Assembly: GCF_963576615.1 (NCBI RefSeq)
Contig: NC_088714.1
Coordinates: 48,279,272-48,343,271 of the forward strand
Reading direction: 5' to 3'
DNA length: 64,000 nt
DNA from: Watersipora subatra
Taxonomy: Eukaryota > Bryozoa > Gymnolaemata > Cheilostomatida > Watersiporidae
The translations under genes and the position numbers were made by a program. Shown one piece after another: positions 40,501 to 52,500 of this stretch; positions within the stretch are counted from its first letter, which is position 1, and the number at the start of each line of letters is the position of its first letter. The notes under the pieces were generated by a model, which ran no database searches, was not told the origin of the DNA, and was given only the letters and a program-made list of their open reading frames with translations.

Positions 40501-43500
40501 TGCATTGTTGTTGTTTAACTGGTATGTCATAGGTTTACTTAGGTCAACTTATATGGTTTAATTATTATATTAATGCATTGTTGTTGATTCACTGGTCTGT
40601 CATAGGTTTACTTAGGTCAACTTATATAGTTTAATTATTATATTAATGCATTGTTGTTAATTAACTGGTATGTCATAGGTTTACTTAGGTCAACTTATAT
40701 GGTTTAATTATTATATTAATACATTGTTGTTGATTATCGGGTCTGTCATAGGTTTACTTAGGTCAACTTATATAGTTTAGTTATTATAATAATGCATTGT
40801 TGTTGTTTAACTGGTATGTCATAGGTTTACTTAGGTCAACTTATATAGTTTAATTATTATATTAATGCATTGTTGTTAATTAGCTGGTATGTCATAGGTT
40901 TACTTAGGTCAACTTATATAGTTTAATTATTATATTAATGCATTGTTGTTGATTAACTGGTCTGTCATAGGTTTACTTAGGTCAACTTATATAGTTTAAT
41001 TATTATATTAATGCATTGTTGTTAATTAACTGGTCTGTCATAGGTTTACTTAGGTCAACTTATATAGTTTAGTTATTATAATAATGGATTGTTGTTGTTT
41101 AACTGGTATGTCATATGTTTACTTAGGTCAACTTATATAGTTTAGTTATTATAATAATGCATTGTTGTTGTTTAACTGGTATGTCATAGGTTTACTTAGG
41201 TCAACTTATATGGTTTAATTATTATATTAATGCATTGTTGTTAATTAACTGGTCTGTCATAGGTTTACTTAGGTCAACTTATATAGTTTAATTATTATAT
41301 TAATGCATTGTTGTTAATTAACTGGTCTGTCATAGGTTTACTTAGGTCAACTTATATAGTTTAATTATTATATTAATGCATTGTTGTTGATTAACTGGTC
41401 TGTCATAGGTTTACTTAGGTCAACTTATATAGTTTAATTATTATAATAATGCATTGTTGTTGATTAACTGGTCTGTCATAGGTTTACTTAGGTCAACTTA
41501 TATGGTTTAATTATTATATTAATGCATTGTTGTTGATTAACTGGTCTGTCATAGGTTTACTTAGGTCAACTTATATAGTTTAGTTATTATAATAATGCAT
41601 TGTTGTTGTTTAACTGGTATGTCATAGGTTTACTTAGGTCAACTTATATAGTTTAATTATTATATTAATGCATTGTTGTTGATTAACTGGTATGTCATAG
41701 GTTTACTTAGGTCAACTTATATGGTTTAATTATTATATTAATGCATTGTTGTTAATTAACTGGTCTGTCATAGGTTTACTTAGGTCAACTTATATAGTTT
41801 AATTATTATATTAATGCATTGTTGTTGATTAACTGGTCTGTCATAGGTTTACTTAGGTCAACTTATATGGTTTAATTATTATATTAATGCATTGTTGTTG
41901 ATTAACTGGTCTGTCATAGGTTTACTTAGGTCAACTTATATAGTTTAATTATTATATTAATGCATTGTTGTTGATTAACTGGTATGTCATAGGTTTACTT
42001 AGGTCAACTTATATGGTTTAATTATTATATTAATGCATTGTTGTTGATTAACTGGTCTGTCATAGGTTTACTTAGGTCAACTTATATAGTTTAATTATTA
42101 TATTAATGCATTGTTGTTAATTAACTGGTCTGTCATAGGTTTACTTAGGTCAACTTATATGGTTTAATTATTATATTAATGCATTGTTGTTAATTAACTG
42201 GTCTGTCATAGGTTTACTTAGGTCAACTTATATGGTTTAATTATTATATTAATGCATTGTTGTTAATTAACTGGTCTGTCATAGGTTTACTTAGGTCAAC
42301 TTATATAGTTTAATTATTATAATAATGCATTGTTGTTGATTAACTGGTCTGTCATAGGTTTACTTAGGTCAACTTATATAGTTTAATTATTATATTAATG
42401 CATTGTTGTTGATTAACTGGTCTGTCATAGGTTTACTTAGGTCAACTTATATAGTTTAATTATTATATTGATGCATTGTTGTTGATTAACTGGTCTGTCA
42501 TAGGTTTACTTAGGTCAACTTATATAGTTTAATTATTATATTAATGCATTGTTGTTAATTAGCTGGTATGTCATAGGTTTACTTAGGTCAACTTATATAG
42601 TTTAATTATTATATTAATGCATTGTTGTTAATTAACTGGTCTGTCATAGGTTTACTTAGGTCAACTTATATAGTTTAATTATTATATTAATGCATTGTTG
42701 TTAATTAACTGGTCTGTCATAGGTTTACTTAGGTCAACTTATATGGTTTAATTATTATATTAATGCATTGTTGTTAATTAACTGGTCTGTCATAGGTTTA
42801 CTTAGGTCAACTTATATGGTTTAATTATTATATTAATGCATTGTTGTTAATTAACTGGTCTGTCATAGGTTTACTTAGGTCAACTTATATAGTTTAATTA
42901 TTATAATAATGCATTGTTGTTGATTAACTGGTCTGTCATAGGTTTACTTAGGTCAACTTATATAGTTTAATTATTATATTAATGCATTGTTGTTGATTAA
43001 CTGGTCTGTCATAGGTTTACTTAGGTCAACTTATATAGTTTAATTATTATATTGATGCATTGTTGTTGATTAACTGGTCTGTCATAGGTTTACTTAGGTC
43101 AACTTATATAGTTTAATTATTATATTAATGCATTGTTGTTAATTAGCTGGTATGTCATAGGTTTACTTAGGTCAACTTATATAGTTTAATTATTATATTA
43201 ATGCATTGTTGTTAATTAACTGGTCTGTCATAGGTTTACTTAGGTCAACTTATATAGTTTAATTATTATATTAATGCATTGTTGTTAATTAACTGGTCTG
43301 TCATAGGTTTACTTAGGTCAACTTATATGGTTTAATTATTATATTAATGCATTGTTGTTAATTAACTGGTCTGTCATAGGTTTACTTAGGTCAACTTATA
43401 TGGTTTAATTATTATATTAATGCATTGTTGTTAATTAACTGGTATGTCATAGGTTTACTTAGGTCAACTTATATAGTTTAATTATTATAATAATGCATTG

Positions 43501-46500
43501 TTGTTGATTAACTGGTCTGTCATAGGTTTACATAGGTCAACTTATATAGTTTAATTATTATATTAATGCATTGTTGTTGATTAACTGGTCTGTCATAGGT
43601 TTACTTAGGTCAACTTATATAGTTTAAATATTATATTAATGCATTGTTGTTAATTAACTGGTCTGTCATAGGTTTACTTAGGTCAACTTATATAGTTTAA
43701 ATATTATATTAATGCATTGTTGTTGATTAACTGGTCTGTCATAGGTTTACTTAGGTCAACTTATATAGTTTAATTATTATATTAATGCATTGTTGTTGAT
43801 TAACTGGTCTGTCATAGGTTTACTTAGGTCAACTTATATAGTTTAATTATTATATTAATGCATTGTTGTTAATTAGCTGGTATGTCATAGGTTTACTTAG
43901 GTCAACTTATATAGTTTAATTATTATATTAATGCATTGTTGTTAATTAACTGGTCTGTCATAGGTTTACTTAGGTCAACTTATATAGTTTAATTATTATA
44001 TTAATGCATTGTTGTTAATTAACTGGTCTGTCATAGGTTTACTTAGGTCAACTTATATAGTTTAATTATTATATTAATGCATTGTTGTTGATTAACTGGT
44101 CTGTCATAGGTTTACTTAGGTCAACTTATATAGTTTAATTATTATATTAATGCATTGTTGTTGATTAACTGGTCTGTCATAGGTTTACTTAGGTCAACTT
44201 ATATAGTTTAATTATTATATTAATGCATTGTTGTTAATTAGCTGGTATGTCATAGGTTTACTTAGGTCAACTTATATAGTTTAATTATTATATTAATGCA
44301 TTGTTGTTGATTAACTGGTCTGTCATAGGTTTATTTAGGTCAACTTATATGGTTTAATTATTATATTAATGCATTGTTGTTAATTAACTGGTCTGTCATA
44401 GGTTTACTTAGGTCAACTTATATAGTTTAATTATTATATTAATGCATTGTTGTTGATTAACTGGTCTGTCATAGGTTTACTTAGGTCAACTTATATAGTT
44501 TAGTTATTATAATAATGGATTGTTGTTGTTTAACTGGTATGTCATATGTTTACTTAGGTCAACTTATATAGTTTAGTTATTATAATAATGCATTGTTGTT
44601 GTTTAACTGGTATGTCATAGGTTTACTTAGGTCAACTTATATGGTTTAATTATTATATTAATGCATTGTTGTTGATTCACTGGTCTGTCATAGGTTTACT
44701 TAGGTCAACTTATATAGTTTAATTATTATATTAATGCATTGTTGTTAATTAACTGGTATGTCATAGGTTTACTTAGGTCAACTTATATGGTTTAATTATT
44801 ATATTAATACATTGTCCCTGATTATCGGGTCTGTCATAGGTTTACTTAGGTCAACTTATATAGTTTAGTTATTATAATAATGCATTGTTGTTGTTTAACT
44901 GGTATGTCATAGGTTTACTTAGGTCAACTTATATAGTTTAATTATTATATTAATGCATTGTTGTTAATTAACTGGTATGTCATAGGTTTACTTAGGTCAA
45001 CTTATATGGTTTAATTATTATATTAATGCATTGTTGTTGATTATCTGGTCTGTCATAGGTTTACTTAGGTCAACTTATATAGTTTAGTTATTATAATAAT
45101 GCATTGTTGTTGTTTAACTGGTATGTCATAGGTTTACTTAGGTCAACTTATATAGTTTAATTATTATATTAATGCATTGTTGTTGATTAACTGGTATGTC
45201 ATAGGTTTACTTAGGTCAACTTATATGGTTTAATTATTATATTAATGCATTGTTGTTGATTAACTGGTCTGTCATAGGTTTACTTAGGTCAACTTATATA
45301 GTTTAATTATTATATTAATGCATTGTTGTTGATTAACTGGTATGTCATAGGTTTACTTAGGTCAACTTATATGGTTTAATTATTATATTAATGCATTGTT
45401 GTTGATTAACTGGTCTGTCATAGGTTTACTTAGGTCAACTTATATAGTTTAATTATTATATTAATGCATTGTTGTTAATTAACTGGTCTGTCATAGGTTT
45501 ACTTAGGTCAACTTATATAGTTTAATTATTATATTAATGCATTGTTGTTAATTAACTGGTCTGTCATAGGTTTACTTAGGTCAACTTATATGGTTTAATT
45601 ATTATATTAATGCATTGTTGTTAATTAACTGGTCTGACATAGGTTTACTTAGGTCAACTTATATGGTTTAATTATTACATTAATGCATTGTTGTTAATTA
45701 ACTGGTATGTCATAGGTTTACTTAGGTCAACTTATATAGTTTAATTATTATAATAATGCATTGTTGTTGATTAACTGGTCTGTCATAGGTTTACTTAGGT
45801 CAACTTATATAGTTTAATTATTATATTAATGCATTGTTGTTGATTAACTGGTCTGTCATAGGTTTACTTAGGTCAACTTATATAGTTTAATTATTATATT
45901 AATGCATTGTTGTTGATTAACTGGTCTGTCATAGGTTTACTTAGGTCAACTTATATAGTTTAATTATTATATTAATGCATTGTTGTTAATTAGCTGGTAT
46001 GTCATAGGTTTACTTAGGTCAACTTATATAGTTTAATTATTATATTAATGCATTGTTGTTGATTAACTGGTCTGTCATAGGTTTATTTAGGTCAACTTAT
46101 ATGGTTTAATTATTATATTAATGCATTGTTGTTAATTAACTGGTCTGTCATAGGTTTACTTAGGTCAACTTATATGGTTTAATTATTATATTAATGCATT
46201 GTTGTTAATTAACTGGTCTGACATAGGTTTACTTAGGTCAACTTATATGGTTTAATTATTATATTAATGCATTGTTGTTAATTAACTGGTCTGTCATAGG
46301 TTTACTTAGGTCAACTTATATAGTTTAATTATTATAATAATGCATTGTTGTTGATTAACTGGTCTGTCATAGGTTTACTTAGGTCAACTTATATAGTTTA
46401 ATTATTATATTAATGCATTGTTGTTGATTAACTGGTCTGTCATAGGTTTACTTAGGTCAACTTATATAGTTTAATTATTATATTAATGCATTGTTGTTGA

Positions 46501-49500
46501 TTAACTGGTCTGTCATAGGTTTACTTAGGTCAACTTATATAGTTTAATTATTATATTAATGCATTGTTGTTAATTAGCTGGTATGTCATAGGTTTACTTA
46601 GGTCAACTTATATAGTTTAATTATTATATTAATGCATTGTTGTTGATTAACTGGTCTGTCATAGGTTTATTTAGGTCAACTTATATGGTTTAATTATTAT
46701 ATTAATGCATTGTTGTTAATTAACTGGTCTGTCATAGGTTTACTTAGGTCAACTTATATAGTTTAATTATTATATTAATGCATTGTTGTTGATTAACTGG
46801 TCTGTCATAGGTTTACTTAGGTCAACTTATATAGTTTAGTTATTATAATAATGGATTGTTGTTGTTTAACTGGTATGTCATATGTTTACTTAGGTCAACT
46901 TATATAGTTTAGTTATTATAATAATGCATTGTTGTTGTTTAACTGGTATGTCATAGGTTTACTTAGGTCAACTTATATGGTTTAATTATTATATTAATGC
47001 ATTGTTGTTGATTCACTGGTCTGTCATAGGTTTACTTAGGTCAACTTATATAGTTTAATTATTATATTAATGCATTGTTGTTAATTAACTGGTATGTCAT
47101 AGGTTTACTTAGGTCAACTTATATGGTTTAATTATTATATTAATACATTGTTGTTGATTATCGGGTCTGTCATAGGTTTACTTAGGTCAACTTATATAGT
47201 TTAGTTATTATAATAATGCATTGTTGTTGTTTAACTGGTATGTCATAGGTTTACTTAGGTCAACTTATATGGTTTAATTATTATATTAATGCATTGTTGT
47301 TGATTAACTGGTCTGTCATAGGTTTACTTAGGTCAACTTATATAGTTTAGTTATTATAATAATGCATTGTTGTTGTTTAACTGGTATGTCATAGGTTTAC
47401 TTAGGTCAACTTATATAGTTTAATTATTATATTAATGCATTGTTGTTGATTAACTGGTATGTCATAGGTTTACTTAGGTCAACTTATATGGTTTAATTAT
47501 TATATTAATGCATTGTTGTTAATTAACTGGTCTGTCATAGGTTTACTTAGGTCAACTTATATAGTTTAATTATTATATTAATGCATTGTTGTTGATTAAC
47601 TGGTCTGTCATAGGTTTACTTAGGTCAACTTATATGGTTTAATTATTATATTAATGCATTGTTGTTGATTAACTGGTCTGTCATAGGTTTACTTAGGTCA
47701 ACTTATATAGTTTAATTATTATATTAATGCATTGTTGTTGATTAACTGGTATGTCATAGGTTTACTTAGGTCAACTTATATGGTTTAATTATTATATTAA
47801 TGCATTGTTGTTGATTAACTGGTCTGTCATAGGTTTACTTAGGTCAACTTATATAGTTTAATTATTATATTAATGCATTGTTGTTAATTAACTGGTCTGT
47901 CATAGGTTTACTTAGGTCAACTTATATAGTTTAATTATTATATTAATGCATTGTTGTTAATTAACTGGTCTGTCATAGGTTTACTTAGGTCAACTTATAT
48001 GGTTTAATTATTATATTAATGCATTGTTGTTAATTAACTGGTCTGACATAGGTTTACTTAGGTCAACTTATATGGTTTAATTATTATATTAATGCATTGT
48101 TGTTAATTAACTGGTATGTCATAGGTTTACTTAGGTCAACTTATATAGTTTAATTATTATAATAATGCATTGTTGTTGATTAACTGGTCTGTCATAGGTT
48201 TACTTAGGGCAACTTATATAGTTTAATTATTATATTAATGCATTGTTGTTGATTAACTGGTCTGTCATAGGTTTACTTAGGTCAACTTATATAGTTTAAT
48301 TATTATATTAATGCATTGTTGTTGATTAACTGGTCTGTCATAGGTTTACTTAGGTCAACTTATATAGTTTAATTATTATATTAATGCATTGTTGTTGATT
48401 AACTGGTCTGTCATAGGTTTACTTAGGTCAACTTATATAGTTTAATTATTATATTAATGCATTGTTGTTAATTAGCTGGTATGTCATAGGTTTACTTAGG
48501 TCAACTTATATAGTTTAATTATTATATTAATGCATTGTTGTTAATTAACTGGTCTGTCATAGGTTTACTTAGGTCAACTTATATGGTTTGATTATTATAT
48601 TAATGCATTGTTGTTAATTAGCTGGTATGTCATAGGTTTACTTAGGTCAACTTATATAGTTTAATTATTATATTAATGCATTGTTGTTAATTAACTGGTC
48701 TGTCATAGGTTTACTTAGGTCAACTTATATGGTTTAATTATTATATTAATGCATTGTTGTTAATTAACTGGTCTGTCATAGGTTTACTTAGGTCAACTTA
48801 TATGGTTTAATTATTATATTAATGCATTGTTGTTAATTAACTGGTCTGTCATAGGTTTACTTAGGTCAACTTATATAGTTTAATTATTATATTAATGCAT
48901 TGTTGTTAATTAACTGGTCTGTCATAGGTTTACTTAGGTCAACTTATATGGTTTAATTATTATATTAATGCATTGTTGTTAATTAACTGGTATGTCATAG
49001 GTTTACTTAGGTCAACTTATATGGTTTAATTATTATATTAATGCATTGTTGTTGATTAACTGGTCTGTCATAGGTTTACTTAGGTCAACTTATATAGTTT
49101 AATTATTATAATAATGCATTGTTGTTGATTAACTGGTCTGTCATAGGTTTACTTAGGTCAACTTATATAGTTTAATTATTATATTAATGCATTGTTGTTG
49201 ATTAACTGGTCTGTCATAGGTTTACTTAGGTCAACTTATATAGTTTAATTATTATATTAATGCATTGTTGTTAATTAACTGGTATGTCATAGGTTTACTT
49301 AGGTCAACTTATATAGTTTAATTATTATATTAATGCATTGTTGTTAATTAACTGGTCTGTCATAGGTTTACTTAGGTCAACTTATATGGTTTAATTATTA
49401 TATTAATGCATTGTTGTTAATTAACTGGTCTGTCATAGGTTTACTTAGGTCAACTTATATGGTTTAATTATTATATTAATGCATTGTTGTTAATTAACTG

Positions 49501-52500
49501 GTCTGTCATAGGTTTACTTAGGTCAACTTATATAGTTTAATTATTATATTAATGCATTGTTGTTAATTAACTGGTCTGTCATAGGTTTACTTAGGTCAAC
49601 TTATATGGTTTAATTATTATATTAATGCATTGTTGTTAATTAACTGGTATGTCATAGGTTTACTTAGGTCAACTTATATGGTTTAATTATTATATTAATG
49701 CATTGTTGTTGATTAACTGGTCTGTCATAGGTTTACTTAGGTCAACTTATATAGTTTAATTATTATAATAATGCATTGTTGTTGATTAACTGGTCTGTCA
49801 TAGGTTTACTTAGGTCAACTTATATAGTTTAATTATTATATTAATGCATTGTTGTTGATTAACTGGTCTGTCATAGGTTTACTTAGGTCAACTTATATGG
49901 TTTAATTATTATATTAATGCATTGTTGTTAATTAACTGGTCTGTCATAGGTTTACTTAGGTCAACTTATATAGTTTAATTATTATATTAATGCATTGTTG
50001 TTAATTAACTGGTCTGTCATAGGTTTACTTAGGTCAACTTATATGGTTTAATTATTATATTAATGCATTGTTGTTAATTAACTGGTCTGTCATAGGTTTA
50101 CTTAGGTCAACTTATATAGTTTAATTATTATATTAATGCATTGTTGTTAATTAACTGGTCTGTCATAGGTTTACTTAGGTCAACTTATATGGTTTAATTA
50201 TTATATTAATGCATTGTTGTTAATTAACTGGTCTGTCATAGGTTTGCTTAGGTCAACTTATATAGTTTAATTATTATATTAATGCATTGTTGTTAATTAA
50301 CTGGTCTGTCATAGGTTTACTTAGGTCAACTTATATAGTTTAATTATTATATTAATGCATTGTTGTTAATTAACTGGTCTGTCATAGGTTTACTTAGGTC
50401 AACTTATATAGTTTAATTATTATAATAATGCATTGTTGTTGATTAACTGGTCTGTCATAGGTTTACTTAGGTCAACTTATATAGTTTAATTATTATATTA
50501 ATGCATTGTTGTTGATTAACTGGTCTGTCATAGGTTTACTTAGGTCAACTTATATGGTTTAATTATTATATTAATGCATTGTTGTTAATTAACTGGTCTG
50601 TCATAGGTTTACTTAGGTCAACTTATATAGTTTAATTATTATATTAATGCATTGTTGTTGATTAACTGGTCTGTCATAGGTTTACTTAGGTCAACTTATA
50701 TAGTTTAATTATTATATTAATGCATTGTTGTTGATTAACTGGTCTGTCATAGGTTTACTTAGGTCAACTTATATGGTTTAATTATTATATTAATGCATTG
50801 TTGTTAATTAACTGGTCTGTCATAGGTTTACTTAGGTCAACTTATATGGTTTAATTATTATATTAATGCATTGTTGTTAATTAACTGGTCTGTCATAGGT
50901 TTACTTAGGTCAACTTATATAGTTTAATTATTATATTAATGCATTGTTGTTAATTAACTGGTCTGTCATAGGTTTACTTAGGTCAACTTATATAGTTTAA
51001 TTATTATATTAATGCATTGTTGTTAATTAACTGGTCTGTCATAGGTTTACTTAGGTCAACTTATATGGTTTAATTATTATATTAATGCATTGTTGTTAAT
51101 TAACTGGTCTGTCATAGGTTTACTTAGGTCAACTTATATAGTTTAATTATTATATTAATGCATTGTTGTTGATTAACTGGTCTGTCATAGGTTTACTTAG
51201 GTCAACTTATATAGTTTAATTATTATATTAATGCATTGTTGTTGATTAACTGGTCTGTCATAGGTTTACTTAGGTCAACTTATATAGTTTATTTATTATA
51301 TTAATGCATTGTTGTTAATTAGCTGGTATGTCATAGGTTTACTTAGGTCAACTTATATAGTTTAATTATTATATTAATGCATTGTTGTTAATTAACTGGT
51401 CTGTCATAGGTTTACTTAGGTCAACTTATATAGTTTAATTATTATATTAATGCATTGTTGTTGATTAACTGGTCTGTCATAGGTTTACTTTGGTTAACTT
51501 ATATAGTTTAATTATTATATTAATGCATTGTTGTTGATTAACTGGTCTGTCATAGGTTTACTTAGGTCAACTTATATAGTTTAATTATTATATTAATGCA
51601 TTGTTGTTGATTAACTGGTCTGTCATAGGTTTATTTAGGTCAACTTATATGGTTTAATTATTATATTAATGCATTGTTGTTAATTAACTGGTCTGTCATA
51701 GGTTTACTTAGGTCAACTTATATAGTTTAATTATTATATTAATGCATTGTTGTTGATTAACTGGTCTGTCATAGGTTTACTTAGGTCAACTTATATAGTT
51801 TAGTTATTATAATAATGGATTGTTGTTGTTTAACTGGTATGTCATAGGTTTACTTAGGTCAACTTATATAGTTTAGTTATTATAATAATGCATTGTTGTT
51901 GTTTAACTGGTATGTCATAGGTTTACTTAGGTCAACTTATATGGTTTAATTATTATATTAATGCATTGTTGTTGATTCACTGGTCTGTCATAGGTTTACT
52001 TAGGTCAACTTATATAGTTTAATTATTATATTAATGCATTGTTGTTGATTAACTGGTCTGTCATAGGTTTACTTAGGTCAACTTATATAGTTTAATTATT
52101 ATATTAATGCATTGTTGTTGATTAACTGGTATGTCATAGGTTTACTTAGGTCAACTTATATGGTTTAATTATTATATTAATGCATTGTTGTTGATTAACT
52201 GGTCTGTCATAGGTTTACTTAGGTCAACTTATATGGTTTAATTATTATATTAATACATTGTTGTTGATTATCGGGTCTGTCATAGGTTTACTTAGGTCAA
52301 CTTATATAGTTTAGTTATTATAATAATGCATTGTTGTTGTTAAACTGGTATCTCATAGGTTTACTTAGGTCAACTTATATGGTTTAATTATTATATTAAT
52401 ACATTGTTGTTGATTAACGGGTCTGTCATAGGTTTACTTAGGTCAACTTATATAGTTTAGTTATTATAATAATGCACTGTTGTTGATTAACTGGTCTGTC

